64,000 nucleotides of DNA from Nocardiopsis sp. NRRL B-16309 (GCF_001279585.1 NZ_LGEC01000092.1:1-64000); one strand, 5' to 3'; positions 17,551 to 26,867 are shown, numbered from the stretch's first letter. Numbers and translations are program-made. The notes: a model not told the origin generated them from the sequence alone.

Positions 17551-18066
17551 GTGTTCGACATCCACCAGGCCGTTCCCGCCGATGCGGGAGAGATCCTCAC
17601 CCTGCAGCGGGCCGCGTTCGTCGACGAGGCGCAGGCCTACGGGGACCCGTTCATCCTGCCGCTGACCGAGGGCCTGGCACGGGTCGAGAAGCTGTTGGGC
17701 CAGGAGGACGCCCTGCTGCTGAAGGCCGTGGCGGGCCACCGGATCGTGGGCGTGGTGCGCGCGTCGGTCACCGGGACCACGGGTGTGGTCGGCCGCCTGG
17801 CGGTCGCCCCGGACCTGCGGCGGCGCGGGATCGCGCGGGCGCTGCTGGTGCGGGTGGAGGAGGAGCTGCGGGCCCGGCGCCCGGAGCTGGGCGCCCTCAC
17901 ACTGTTCACGGGGGCGCAGAGCCCTGACAACCAGCGGCTGTACCGGCTGCTGGGCTACGCCGAGACGCACCGCGAGCGCCTGGCCGACCATCTGGTGATG
18001 GTGCACATGCGCAAGGAGCTGGACGGCGCGGGGGGCGGCGTGGTGCGGCCGGAGGCGGCCGTCTAG
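17551..18066 (+). CDS. GNAT-family N-acetyltransferase
   Basis: The product has 171 residues in a single GNAT fold. The acetyl-CoA-binding loop is VGRLAVAPDLRRRGIARALL (R/Q-x-x-G-x-G/A type) and is followed by the late TLFTGAQSPDNQRLYRLLGY segment. The substrate is unknown. GTG 17551 is chosen because AGGAGG sits at 17541-17546; the open frame upstream to 17374 is just GC-rich run-on through the terminator. TAGGGT at about 17507 resembles a -10 box. It ends 10 bases before coaE, so the two may share a transcript. Confidence 0.85.
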   Translation: MFDIHQAVPADAGEILTLQRAAFVDEAQAYGDPFILPLTEGLARVEKLLGQEDALLLKAVAGHRIVGVVRASVTGTTGVVGRLAVAPDLRRRGIARALLVRVEEELRARRPELGALTLFTGAQSPDNQRLYRLLGYAETHRERLADHLVMVHMRKELDGAGGGVVRPEAAV

Positions 18067-18076
18067 GGTCGTGTCC

Positions 18077-18691
18077 ATGCTGAAGGTGGGACTGACCGGA
18101 GGGATCGGCTCCGGCAAGAGCGCGGTGTCGGCTGGACTGGCCGAGCACGGCGCCGTGGTCGTGGACGCCGACGCCATCGCCCGCGAGGTCGTGGAGCCCG
18201 GTACCCCGGGGCTGGCCGCGGTCGTCGCGGAGTTCGGCGAGGAGGTCCTGGCCCCGGACGGGCGGTTGGACCGCGCCCGGCTGGGCGAGATCGTCTTCGC
18301 CGACCAGGAGCGGCTGGACCGGCTCAACGCCATCGTGCACCCCCTGGTGGCCGAGCGCAGCGCGGAGCTGATGGAGCGGGCGCGCGAGTCCGGGGCCCGG
18401 GTGGTGGTCTACGACGTGCCGCTGCTGGTCGAGAACGACCTCGGAGCGCTCTACGACGTGGTCGTCGTGGTCGACGCGCCCGACGAGGTCCGGGTGGAGC
18501 GGGTGGCCACCGACCGCGGGATGCCGCGCGAGCAGGTGTGGGCGCGGATCCGCAACCAGGCCGACCGGGACGAGCGCCTGGCCGCGGCGGACGTGGTGGT
18601 GGACAACTCCGGCACGCGGGAGCAGCTGCGCGACCACGTCGCCGACCTGTGGCAGGCGTTGCTGGCCCGGGCGGATCGGCTCGGGGACTGA
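18077..18691 (+). CDS. coaE: Dephospho-CoA kinase
   Basis: Last step of coenzyme A synthesis (ATP + dephospho-CoA). Walker A is LTGGIGSGKSAVS at the N-terminus. The family segments VVDADAIAREVV, LVAERSAELM, YDVPLLVEN and RIRNQADRDERLAAADVVVDN are all present. The 204 residues form the kinase alone, without the C-terminal GrpB-like extension found in mycobacteria. ATG 18077 or GTG 18071 could be the start, and neither has a strong ribosome site. The position next to rpsA and uvrB is conserved in actinomycetes. Confidence 0.94.
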   Translation: MLKVGLTGGIGSGKSAVSAGLAEHGAVVVDADAIAREVVEPGTPGLAAVVAEFGEEVLAPDGRLDRARLGEIVFADQERLDRLNAIVHPLVAERSAELMERARESGARVVVYDVPLLVENDLGALYDVVVVVDAPDEVRVERVATDRGMPREQVWARIRNQADRDERLAAADVVVDNSGTREQLRDHVADLWQALLARADRLGD

Positions 18692-18914
18692 TCTCGGCCG
18701 GTGGTCCGGACACCGCCCCGGGGACACCGTGAACACGAACTCATGTCTCAGCGAATTCGGATCAGTGGAATCCCTTGCTTTCGCCGGCTCCGATGGCACG
18801 ATGGCGGTGCCGTCATCCGACGGATACCAAGAACGGGATGCTCGCGGCAGGCGGCCCATGGCGGTTCGCCGGTGCGACCAGGTAGAACTCCAGTATTCAT
18901 GATGGGATTCCCAG

Positions 18915-19214
18915 ATGCAGCCGGAAGAGAACGAATTCTCGCTCTCCGATCTCCCGAAGGCCGATTGGAGCAATGAGGACGAGGTCGACGACGATGTCCT
19001 CGTCGACATCATCCGGCTGGCGATCGGTGCCCTTTCCAAGGCGAAGCATGCGGAGAGGTCGAAGGAGAACCCCGACCAGCGGGTGATCGAGCGGATCTCC
19101 GAGCAGCAGAGAAGATTCTCGAAGAGCCTGCGGGAACCGCGCATTGAAGACGTCGAGAAGGCCGGCCGACTTCGGGCCGAATGCTTGACAGTCATCAGGA
19201 GTGCATCGCGCTAG
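18915..19214 (+). CDS. Small hypothetical protein
   Basis: The product has 99 residues and I do not recognise it. It has an acidic N-terminal third (EENEFSLSDLPKADWSNEDEVDDD) and then a hydrophobic-charged helical region with many Arg/Glu, probably all-helical and cytoplasmic. ATG 18915 has GGGA about 9 bases upstream. Local GC is lower than in the neighbours and the codon bias is weaker, which suggests recent acquisition or a poorly expressed gene. It sits between coaE and a decayed stretch. It could be non-coding. Confidence 0.45.
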   Translation: MQPEENEFSLSDLPKADWSNEDEVDDDVLVDIIRLAIGALSKAKHAERSKENPDQRVIERISEQQRRFSKSLREPRIEDVEKAGRLRAECLTVIRSASR

Positions 19215-19747
19215 TACGCCATGGACATCACACCCCTCGGTGCGGTGACCTGGGGGAAAGTCGTCGGACGAGTCCGGCGCCCTGCTTCTGGGATGGCGGT
19301 CCGTCCTGGTCGAACAAGGTGCGGGAGCCACGTGAGCCACAGGATCGGCGGATCGATGTGGTCATCGAGTCGGCTCTTCGCGGCGTGGGGAGTCCACGAA
19401 CATCGTGCGGCGCTTCAGGGAACGCGGCCATGCGTCGAGCCACGCCCCTCCCGGTAGCCAGCGAAAGCGTCAACGTTCCCGAAGAACTCCAGAGGCGTGT
19501 CGAAGCGGTGGCCGCGGACGGCGTCGGCCGCTACGCCGATCCGCCACGAATACGGCGTGGGCGCGGAACGGTGCGCGAGGGCCATTGATTCGGGGCGTGG
19601 GCGGATGTCAACGCCGGGTACTTTCCACGCGGTGGAACGGCCGATACTCCGAACCTGGGCATGAGCGCGCTCGATCGACGGAACGCGGAAAGCACCATTC
19701 CGGTCCGCGCGCGCAGGGATCGGCGGACCGGCTCGGGGCATCGAACG
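19215..19747. other. Gene-poor stretch with a possible antitoxin remnant
   Basis: No convincing complete gene. Around 19428-19588 one frame reads like the front of a small ribbon-helix-helix antitoxin (SVNVPEELQRRVEAVA). It then runs into unlike sequence, while a shifted frame continues with IRHEYGVGAERCARAID. This could be a frameshifted relic. The evidence is weak. Confidence 0.3.
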
Positions 19748-20854
19748 CTAGGAGTCCCGCCGGTGCAGGGTCTCGCTCAGGGAGGCGCCCGCGTCGATGG
19801 CCTTGCGCACCAACTCCTCGCGGACGGTGCGGGCCGCCCGCACGCTGAGCAGGCCGTCGTCGAGGTCCTCGGCGGGCACCGGGTCGCGGGCGGAGGCCAG
19901 TGCGAGGTCGGCGTAGTCCCCGGCGCGGTCGGCGATGGCCTGGCACTGCTCCCACTCCCGGTGGGCGGTGACCGCCTCGTGGACGCGCTCGCCGTATCCG
20001 GCCAGGACGCCGACGCGGTCGGTGAGCGCGTCGTGGGCGCGGGCGACCGCCTCCTCCTGGGGCGCCAGCGCCCGGGTGACCTGGGTCGAGACGGCCTCGC
20101 GCCGCCGCTGGGCCAGTTCGCGGCGCAGGGCGCGCAGCCGCAGCAGCTCCTGGGACAGCGTCCACTCCTCCTGGCGCATCAGGGACAGGGTGTGGCCGGG
20201 ATCGAAGGAGTCGCCGAGGATCCGCTTGCCCTCCTCGACGCGGTCGGTGGCCTGCTGGAGTTGGGCGAACAGGTGGGCCTCGGGCTCCTCCTGGCGGGTG
20301 ACGTAGCTGTGGGGGCGGCCGAAGTCCTCGGGCAGGACGTACTGGTCGTAGTGCTCGGCCGCGAGCCGGGGGAGCATGCCCGGGCGCATGATCGCACCGG
20401 CGCCGCCCGCGCCGGCGACCAGGTAGAGGGCGGCCAGGGCGGGGTCGCCGGGAACCAGCGCCTGGAGGGGGCCCACGACCTGGTCCAGGACCAGGGTGAG
20501 GCCGACGACGCCGCCGATGGCGGTCGGCAGCGCCCACATGCCGTGTATGACCAGGTCGCCCCAGTCGTCGGTGAAGGAGCCCGCGCGCGAGACCAGGCCC
20601 AGCAGGAAGGCCGTGGTCGCCAGGCACAGCAGGACGCCCAGGAGCAGCCCCGCGGGCGGCGACAGGAGGGCGAGCAGGGAGGCTCCGGCGCATCCGGCGG
20701 CGGTGGCCGCGGCGGCCCGGCGCCAGGTCCGCCGCCGGGGCGGCCCCTTCGCGGCGGGGATGAGCCGGTCGGCGTGGCCGCGCAGGCGCTCGGCGGTCCC
20801 GGGCGGCAGGTCCGGTGAGAATGTCGGTCTGGTGGCGTGGGACACGAGGGACAC
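19748..20854 (-). CDS. Hypothetical membrane protein with helical cytoplasmic domain
   Basis: The product has 368 residues of unknown family. About 50 basic N-terminal residues precede a hydrophobic hairpin (GCAGASLLALLSPPAG and on to about residue 90). A second hydrophobic stretch follows (about 103-160), then a long charged helical region rich in Arg/Glu (RQEEWTLSQELLRLRALRRELAQRRRE, partly quoted), likely coiled coil. This suggests a membrane-anchored scaffold-like protein. It is divergent from uvrB, with about 195 bases between the starts. Confidence 0.75.
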   Translation of the reverse strand: MSLVSHATRPTFSPDLPPGTAERLRGHADRLIPAAKGPPRRRTWRRAAAATAAGCAGASLLALLSPPAGLLLGVLLCLATTAFLLGLVSRAGSFTDDWGDLVIHGMWALPTAIGGVVGLTLVLDQVVGPLQALVPGDPALAALYLVAGAGGAGAIMRPGMLPRLAAEHYDQYVLPEDFGRPHSYVTRQEEPEAHLFAQLQQATDRVEEGKRILGDSFDPGHTLSLMRQEEWTLSQELLRLRALRRELAQRRREAVSTQVTRALAPQEEAVARAHDALTDRVGVLAGYGERVHEAVTAHREWEQCQAIADRAGDYADLALASARDPVPAEDLDDGLLSVRAARTVREELVRKAIDAGASLSETLHRRDS

Positions 20855-21049
20855 CTCATTCGGGGCGCTCGGCGCTGCTTCGATGATAGCGGTGCGGACC
20901 CCGCCCGGTCAGGGGGCTTTCGGGCCCTCGTTCGGCCGGTCCGGGATCCGGTGGGGCCCCTGGGATGTCCGTGCCGGTCTGTAGCGTTGAGGGAGAGGGA
21001 CACGTGGGCGCGGGGCGGCCACCGTTCGATGCGAGAAGAGGGCGACGAC

Positions 21050-23146
21050 GTGCGACCGGTCAGCGACATCAAGCGCAGTGAGGCACCCTTCGAGGTCGTC
21101 TCCGACATGACCCCGGCGGGGGACCAGCCCGGCGCGATCGCCGAGATCACCCGGCGGGTGCGGGCGGGCGACCGGCACACGGTCCTGCTGGGGGCGACCG
21201 GTACGGGCAAGACGGCGTCGGTGGCCTGGACGGTGGAACAGCTCCAGCGGCCCACCCTGGTGATGCAGCCCAACAAGACGCTGGCCGCCCAGTTCGCCAA
21301 CGAGCTGCGGCAGATGCTGCCCAACAACGCGGTCGAGTACTTCGTGTCGTACTACGACTACTACCAGCCCGAGGCCTACGTCCCGCAGAGCGACACCTAC
21401 ATCGAGAAGGACTCGTCGATCAACGACGAGGTGGAGCGCCTGCGGCACTCGGCGACGAACTCGCTGCTGACGCGGCGGGACACGATCGTGGTCGCGTCGG
21501 TCTCGTGCATCTACGGCCTGGGCACGCCGCAGGAGTACGTGGACCGGATGGCGCAGCTGTCGGTGGGCATGGAGGTGGACCGCGACGACCTGCTGCGTCG
21601 GCTGGTGGAGATGCAGTACTCGCGCAACGACGTGGCCTTCACCCGCGGGACCTTCCGGGTGCGCGGGGACACCATCGAGATCATCCCGGTCTACGAGGAG
21701 CTGGCGATCCGCATCGAGATGTTCGGTGACGAGGTCGAGCGGCTGCTGACACTGCACCCGCTGACCGGCGAGGTGCTGGGCGAGAGCCAGGAGATGTTCA
21801 TCTTCCCGGCCTCGCACTACGTGGCCGGCGAGGAGCGCACGGAGCGGGCGGTGGCCTCCATCGAGGCCGAGCTGGGCGAGCGCCTGGCGGAGCTGGAGGG
21901 CCAGGGCAAGCTGCTGGAGGCCCAGCGGCTGCGGATGCGCACCACCCACGACCTGGAGATGATGCGCCAGCTCGGGTCGTGTTCGGGCATCGAGAACTAC
22001 TCGCGGCACTTCGACGGCCGGGAGCCGGGCAGCCCGCCCAACACGCTGCTGGACTACTTCCCCGAGGACTTCCTGCTGGTGCTGGACGAGTCGCACGTGA
22101 CGGTCCCGCAGATCGGGGCGATGTACGAGGGCGACGCGGCGCGCAAGCGCACCCTGGTCGACCACGGGTTCCGGCTGCCGTCGGCGATGGACAACCGGCC
22201 GCTGCGGTGGGAGGAGTTCACCGAGCGGATCGGGCAGACGGTGTACCTGTCGGCGACGCCGGGGCGCTACGAGCTGCGCCAGAGCGGTGGCGACGTCGTG
22301 GAGCAGGTGATCCGCCCCACCGGCCTGATCGACCCGGAGGTGCTGGTCAAGCCCACCGACGGGCAGATCGACGACCTGGTGCACGAGATCCGGGAGCGGG
22401 CCGAGCGCCGGGAGCGGGTGCTGGTGACCACGCTGACGAAGAAGATGGCCGAGGACCTCACCGACTACTTCGCGGAGATGGGGATCCGGGTCCGCTACCT
22501 GCACAGCGAGGTGGACACGCTGCGCCGGGTGGAGCTGCTGCGCGAGCTGCGGGTGGGCGAGTACGACGTGCTGGTGGGCATCAACCTGCTGCGTGAGGGC
22601 CTGGACCTGCCCGAGGTGTCGCTGGTGGCGATCCTGGACGCCGACAAGGAGGGCTTCCTGCGGTCGGAGACCTCGCTGATCCAGACCATCGGGCGCGCGG
22701 CCCGCAACGTGGCCGGCCAGGTCCACATGTACGCGGACAACGTCACGGACTCCATGCGGGCGGCGATCGAGGAGACCAACCGCCGCCGGGACAAGCAGAT
22801 CGCCTACAACACCGAGCACGGGATCGATCCGACGCCGCTGCGCAAGCAGATCGCCGATATCCTGGACTCGCTCAACCGGGAGGACGTGGACACCGAGCAG
22901 CTCATGGCCACCGGGTACCGGCAGGCGGGGGCCAAGGGCGAGCGCGCCCCGGTGCCGGCGCTGGGTGAGCGCGCGGACGTCTCGGCGATGCCGCGGGCGG
23001 AGCTGGCGGGCCTCATCGACCAGTTGAGCGCGCAGATGCACCAGGCCGCGGCGGACCTGCAGTTCGAGCTGGCGGCCCGGCTGCGGGACGAGATCGGTGA
23101 GTTGAAGCGTGAACTCCGCGGGATGGACGCCGCCGGGGTGAAGTGA
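21050..23146 (+). CDS. uvrB: Excinuclease ABC subunit B
   Basis: Damage-verifying helicase-like subunit of nucleotide excision repair, 698 residues. It has Walker A LLGATGTGKTASVAW, the beta-hairpin region YYDYYQPEAYVPQSDTYIEKD (partly quoted), DEAD-like LVLDESHVT, helicase motifs SATPG and QTIGRAARN, and a C-terminal UVR motif (LIDQLSAQMHQAAADLQFE) that binds UvrC. GTG 21050 is preferred (VRPVSDIKRSEAPFEVV matches the family N-terminus) with AGAGGG upstream; ATG 21029 is the alternative. TAGCGT at about 20982 may be its -10 box. Confidence 0.97.
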   Translation: MRPVSDIKRSEAPFEVVSDMTPAGDQPGAIAEITRRVRAGDRHTVLLGATGTGKTASVAWTVEQLQRPTLVMQPNKTLAAQFANELRQMLPNNAVEYFVSYYDYYQPEAYVPQSDTYIEKDSSINDEVERLRHSATNSLLTRRDTIVVASVSCIYGLGTPQEYVDRMAQLSVGMEVDRDDLLRRLVEMQYSRNDVAFTRGTFRVRGDTIEIIPVYEELAIRIEMFGDEVERLLTLHPLTGEVLGESQEMFIFPASHYVAGEERTERAVASIEAELGERLAELEGQGKLLEAQRLRMRTTHDLEMMRQLGSCSGIENYSRHFDGREPGSPPNTLLDYFPEDFLLVLDESHVTVPQIGAMYEGDAARKRTLVDHGFRLPSAMDNRPLRWEEFTERIGQTVYLSATPGRYELRQSGGDVVEQVIRPTGLIDPEVLVKPTDGQIDDLVHEIRERAERRERVLVTTLTKKMAEDLTDYFAEMGIRVRYLHSEVDTLRRVELLRELRVGEYDVLVGINLLREGLDLPEVSLVAILDADKEGFLRSETSLIQTIGRAARNVAGQVHMYADNVTDSMRAAIEETNRRRDKQIAYNTEHGIDPTPLRKQIADILDSLNREDVDTEQLMATGYRQAGAKGERAPVPALGERADVSAMPRAELAGLIDQLSAQMHQAAADLQFELAARLRDEIGELKRELRGMDAAGVK

Positions 23147-23150
23147 CGGC

Positions 23151-23188
23151 GAGCCTTGCGGGGTCGGGGTTGCGGCCTCGCGGGGCTC
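23151..23188 (+). terminator. Weak terminator after uvrB
   Basis: A 10-bp stem GAGCCTTGCG / CGCGGGGCTC with two G-U pairs and an 18-base loop starts 5 bases after the uvrB stop. Confidence 0.35.
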
Positions 23189-23326
23189 CCGTGAGCTGCG
23201 ACTTTCCATCACGTAACGAGCACGTTTCAGGCTCGATCGGGTCGTGCAGTTACCTCCGCGTGACATACCCTTGGGGTAGTTCACGGTGTATGTCGTTTTT
23301 GCCGGTGTCCGGCGGTGGGGGAACGC

Positions 23327-23770
23327 ATGAGGGTTCGACTTCTGGCGGCCACGGGCGCGTTCGTCGTGCTCGGTTCCCTGCTCACGGGCTGCGGCCTGGC
23401 CGTCGGCGGTGCCGACGAGGCCGAGGGGGCCGCCCACCGGCCCGGCATGGGCGAGCGCGGCGAGGAGGAGGCCGAGCAGGCCGTCGACGACGAGTACGAG
23501 CTGGTCATCGTGGACAACGGCGCGGAGGTGCGCGAGGACTGCGCCGACCGCGAGGTCGTGGTGACCGCCGACGACGCCCACGTCGTCCTGGACGGCGCGT
23601 GCGGCCTGGTCAAGGCGACCGGCCGCGGGACCACGGTCAACGTGGGCTCAGCGGACAAGATCGTGCTGGTGGGAGTGGACAACGAGGTGGCCTTCGCCTC
23701 GGGCGACCCCGAGGTCATCAACCACGGGCGCAACACCACGGTCGTCGAGGGCGGCTCCGCCGGCGAGTGA
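23327..23770 (+). CDS. DUF3060-type lipoprotein
   Basis: The product has 147 residues. A lipoprotein signal with lipobox LLTGC is followed by an acidic linker and a beta-rich repeat-like domain (DCADREVVVTADDAHVVLDGACG, partly quoted, then KATGRGTTVNVGSADKIVLVGVDN). Short strands with regular Asn/Gly turns and two Cys are characteristic of the DUF3060 family of exported actinobacterial proteins. The function is unknown. ATG 23327 has GGGGGAA upstream and puts the signal peptide at the very start; GTG 23315 would add four residues. Confidence 0.8.
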   Translation: MRVRLLAATGAFVVLGSLLTGCGLAVGGADEAEGAAHRPGMGERGEEEAEQAVDDEYELVIVDNGAEVREDCADREVVVTADDAHVVLDGACGLVKATGRGTTVNVGSADKIVLVGVDNEVAFASGDPEVINHGRNTTVVEGGSAGE

Positions 23771-24122
23771 CCGGGGCCCGTCGGGCCGTGAGCCCCTGCG
23801 GCGCGGACGAACCGTGTCGGTCTGTTGCCCGACCCTCCATCCGAGAGTGACCTTCGATCGGCTACGGTGGTGCGCGTCTGCTTTCCCGCATTAGGGTGGG
23901 TTGGCACGGTACGGACAAGTACGCCTACGCTGAGTGAATTCTTGGTGTTCAGTGACGATTTCACGCGCCCGGCCCCTGCGGAAGCGATACGGTCGATCCG
24001 TTCCGCATGCGGTGGTTCGGCCCGGACGCGTCGTCGCGACGGCGACGGGCCCCGAACGCGACGCCCCGGTGACGGCCGGGCGAACGAGCGCGTGAGGTGA
24101 GGACCCGCCAGGGGAGGGGTGG
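23771..24122. other. Intergenic region with a possible promoter
   Basis: No gene is supported. TTGGCA (23901-23906) and TACGCT (23926-23931), 19 bases apart, could drive the GNAT gene at 24123. I see nothing else clear. Confidence 0.3.
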
Positions 24123-25118
24123 ATGAGCGGATATGTCGCGCGGGTGCGACATGATGAGTCGCCCGGGGGCGACGTCGGCCTGGACCCGCTGGTGCGGTCG
24201 GCCGCTCTGCGCTGGGCCGAAGCCGACCCCCTGCTTCCCGCGCCGGTCAACATCGCGCGCGACTCCTACCCCCTCCTGACCGTCAGCGACGAGGAGGGGC
24301 GCCCCGTCGCCGCGGGGACCATGCACTACACCTGGTACCAGCCCGGCGAGGTCGGGCGGATCTGGGGCGTGCCCGACCAGCACTGGCTCACCCCCCTCGT
24401 CGGCGGCCCCGACCCCAGCCGCGCCCTGGACTCCCTTCTCACCAGCTGGCGCGACCAGCTGGAGGACCTGCCGACCGGCACCGGCTCGGAGTCGGCCGCC
24501 CTGGTCAGCTGGCCCGCCCGTGACGTCTGCGGGATCATCCCGCTCCAACGGCACGGACTGCAGCCCTACACCGTGCTCGCGGCCCGCCAGCGCCGCCGGG
24601 GCGTGCCCCCGTCGCTGCCGCCGCGCGACGTGACCATCCGGCTCGCCGACCGCAGCGACCTGACCCAGGTCGTGGCGCTGCTCATGGAGGAGCACCGCTA
24701 CGAGCAGCACTTCGGCGGGGTCTTCCTGCAGCCCGACACCGCCGAGCAGACGCGCAAGGTCGCCGCGCGGGCGCTGGAGCGGTCCCGGTCCTGGATCTGG
24801 ATCGCCGAACGGCGCGGGCGCGCCGTGGGACTGCTGTGGGTCTCCCCGCCCGAGCGCTCCCGGTGGGCCAAGTCCCTGGTCAACGCGCGCCCGATCGCGC
24901 ACATCGGCTACGGGGTCGTGATCGCTGACGAGCGGGGCCACGGGATCGGCACCGCGCTGGTCGGGCAGGCCCACCAGGCGCTGGACAGCCACGGCGTGGG
25001 CGCCTCGGTGCTCAACTACGCGGCGATGAACCCGCTGTCGGGCCCCTTCTGGCACCGGATGGGCTACCGGCCGGTGTGGACGACCTGGGAGGTTCGCCCC
25101 GCCCTCGCGCTGCGCTGA
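24123..25118 (+). CDS. GNAT-family acetyltransferase with extra N-terminal domain
   Basis: The product has 331 residues. The C-terminal half (from about residue 170) is a GNAT domain. It has IRLADRSDLTQVVALL at the front, IAHIGYGVVIADERGHGIGTALV as the acetyl-CoA loop and NPLSGPFWHRMGYRPV near the end. The N-terminal half (about 150 residues) looks like a second, degenerate GNAT-like fold (LLTVSDEEGRPVAAGTMHY) lacking the CoA loop. This two-lobe layout is common in actinobacterial acetyltransferases. The substrate is unknown. ATG 24123 has GGGGAGGGG upstream. Confidence 0.85.
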   Translation: MSGYVARVRHDESPGGDVGLDPLVRSAALRWAEADPLLPAPVNIARDSYPLLTVSDEEGRPVAAGTMHYTWYQPGEVGRIWGVPDQHWLTPLVGGPDPSRALDSLLTSWRDQLEDLPTGTGSESAALVSWPARDVCGIIPLQRHGLQPYTVLAARQRRRGVPPSLPPRDVTIRLADRSDLTQVVALLMEEHRYEQHFGGVFLQPDTAEQTRKVAARALERSRSWIWIAERRGRAVGLLWVSPPERSRWAKSLVNARPIAHIGYGVVIADERGHGIGTALVGQAHQALDSHGVGASVLNYAAMNPLSGPFWHRMGYRPVWTTWEVRPALALR

Positions 25119-25256
25119 CGGCCCGCCGGACGCCTCCCGCGCGGGGCCGCCGGTGGGCGGGTGCGGCGGCACCGCGCGCCGCGCCGTGGAGTGAGTCTTC
25201 GCCGCGGACGCTCTAGCCTGTCCGCAGGACGCGACGAGGCGTGGAGAGGCGAGGCG

Positions 25257-26183
25257 ATGAGTGCGAACGACCATGGGCCCCAGGGCGCGGATCACGTGGA
25301 GATCGTCGAGGTGGGGCCGCGTGACGGCCTGCAGAACGAGTCCGCGGTGGTGTCGGTCGACGACCGGATCCGGCTGATCGACCGCGCGGTGGCCGCCGGG
25401 GTCCGCCGGATCGAGGCGGTCAGCTTCGTCAACCCCAAGCGCGTTCCGCAGATGGCGGGCGCGGAGGAGATCATGGCGGGTGTCCGGCGGGAGCCGGGGG
25501 TCTCGCACATCGGACTGGTGCTCAACCGGCGCGGCCTGGAGCGCGCGATGGCCGCCGGGGTCTCGGAGGTCAACGTGGCGGTGCCGGCCACGGACGGGTT
25601 CTGCACGCGCAACCAGGGGTGCACCGTCGACGAGATGCTCGACGCCCTGGCCGACATCGACGCCGAACTCCAGGGGACGGGCGTCCCGCTCAGTGTGACC
25701 GTCTCGACCGCGTTCGGGTGCCCATTCGACGGCGAGGTCCCCGCCGGGCAGGTGGTGCAGGTCGTCAACCGCATCACGGGTACCTCGGCGGTGGAGATCG
25801 CCCTGGCCGACACCATCGGCGTCGGGGTGCCGCGCGAGGTCTCCGAGCTCCTGCGCGCCGTGGGGGCGGTGGCGGACGACCGTACGCTGCGCTGTCACTT
25901 CCACAACACGCGCAACACGGGTTACGCGAACGCCATGGCCGCGGTGGAGGCGGGCGTGCGGGTGCTCGACTCCAGCCTCGGCGGGTTCGGCGGTTGCCCG
26001 TTCGCCCCCGCGGCGACCGGCAACATCGCCACCGAGGACCTGCTGTACATGCTGCACCGCAGCGGGATGCACACGGGGGTGAGCCTGTCCGGGGCGGCGG
26101 AGCTGGGCGCGTGGATGGGCGAGCTGCTGGACAAGCGGCCCCCGGCCTACCTGGGCCGTGCGGGCGGATTCCCGACCACCTGA
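25257..26183 (+). CDS. Hydroxymethylglutaryl-CoA lyase-type aldolase
   Basis: The product has 308 residues in a DRE-TIM barrel. VEVGPRDGLQNE at the front carries the metal/substrate Arg-Asp. CHFHNTRNTGYAN carries the His-x-His metal ligands. GGFGGCPFAPAATGN carries the catalytic Cys signature of HMG-CoA lyases. The reaction is cleavage of HMG-CoA to acetoacetate and acetyl-CoA, the end of leucine degradation. No other leucine catabolic gene is adjacent, so a related acyl-CoA lyase is possible. ATG 25257 is chosen with AGGCGAGG upstream; the longer frame from 25161 is not conserved. Confidence 0.88.
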   Translation: MSANDHGPQGADHVEIVEVGPRDGLQNESAVVSVDDRIRLIDRAVAAGVRRIEAVSFVNPKRVPQMAGAEEIMAGVRREPGVSHIGLVLNRRGLERAMAAGVSEVNVAVPATDGFCTRNQGCTVDEMLDALADIDAELQGTGVPLSVTVSTAFGCPFDGEVPAGQVVQVVNRITGTSAVEIALADTIGVGVPREVSELLRAVGAVADDRTLRCHFHNTRNTGYANAMAAVEAGVRVLDSSLGGFGGCPFAPAATGNIATEDLLYMLHRSGMHTGVSLSGAAELGAWMGELLDKRPPAYLGRAGGFPTT

Positions 26184-26197
26184 CCGGAAGGACGAGC

Positions 26198-26236
26198 GGG
26201 GGCGGCCGTCGCGTTCGACACGGGTCGGCCGCCCCC
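26198..26236 (+). terminator. Terminator after the HMG-CoA lyase gene
   Basis: A perfect 10-bp GGGGGCGGCC / GGCCGCCCCC stem with a 19-base loop begins 14 bases past the stop codon. Confidence 0.6.
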
Positions 26237-26336
26237 GGGCAGGGCGTCGGCCGCCCCCGGGCAGGGCCATGGCGCGGGTCGGTCCGCGGCTGTGCTCCAC
26301 CGTGCCCCGGTCGCGGGCGCGGGTCGGTCCGCGGCT
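26224..26336. repeat. Short perfect direct repeats
   Basis: A 22-base unit (GTCGGCCGCCCCCGGGCAGG plus GC) occurs twice back to back at 26224-26245 and 26246-26267. A 20-base unit GCGCGGGTCGGTCCGCGGCT occurs at 26272-26291 and 26317-26336. These fill most of the gap between the lyase gene and the metal sensor. No coding function is seen. Confidence 0.7.
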
Positions 26337-26467
26337 CACCACCTTTCCGGCGGTGCCGCCGGACCCGGATGCGGCGCGCCCGCGTTCGCCGGTGCTGAGT
26401 GAGCGGTCGGCGGCCGTCACCGCGACGGATAGGGGTGGGGGCTCGACGCGTCGTCGGCCACTTTCCT

Positions 26468-26507
26468 TGAATTCACTGTTTCATGGATTCAGGGATTTGT
26501 GTATCGT
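26468..26507 (+). promoter_or_regulatory. Operator/promoter region of the metal-sensor operon
   Basis: An inverted repeat TGAAT-14-ATTCA spans 26468-26491 in an AT-rich island. TATCGT at 26502-26507, extended by TGTG, could be the -10 box, just ahead of ATG 26514. A repressor bound to the repeat would cover the -35 region. Autoregulation by the ArsR-type protein encoded next is the expected pattern. Confidence 0.5.
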
Positions 26508-26513
26508 GGGGGC

Positions 26514-26867
26514 ATGCTCCAACTCGCCACCGACATCGACGCGCTCGCCCGGTTCGGCCGGGCCCTGGCCGATCCCATCCGCTGCCGCGTCCTGCTGGTC
26601 CTGCGCGACGGCGCCGCCCACCCCGCCGAGCTGGCCGAGGAACTCGGCATCAGCCGGACGCGGCTGTCCAACCACCTGGCCTGCCTGCGCGACTGCGGGC
26701 TGGTCGTCACCGTCCCCGTGGGGCGCCGGGTGCGCTACGAACTCGCCGACCCGCGGCTGGCGCACGCCCTGGACGACCTGCGCTCGGCCGTGATCGCCGT
26801 CCAGACCGACCAGGCCTGCGCGAGCGAGGCCGACGAGGCCTGCGCGAGCGGGACGGGGGCGTGCTGA
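26514..26867 (+). CDS. cmtR: CmtR-like ArsR-family Cd/Pb-responsive repressor
   Basis: The product has 117 residues with a winged helix-turn-helix (ELAEELGISRTRLSNHLACL). Cys57 and Cys61 in LACLRDCG on the recognition helix, and Cys102 in QTDQAC of the C-terminal tail, fall at exactly the numbers of the Cd/Pb ligands of mycobacterial CmtR. The tail adds two more Cys (110 and 117). Metal binding should release the protein from its operator. ATG 26514 gives this numbering. The stop overlaps the start of the CDF exporter by one base, so the two form one operon. Confidence 0.88.
   Translation: MLQLATDIDALARFGRALADPIRCRVLLVLRDGAAHPAELAEELGISRTRLSNHLACLRDCGLVVTVPVGRRVRYELADPRLAHALDDLRSAVIAVQTDQACASEADEACASGTGAC

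Noticed and set aside
20909..23581. 890-codon minus-strand frame
   Set aside because: Antisense of uvrB; no recognisable domain.
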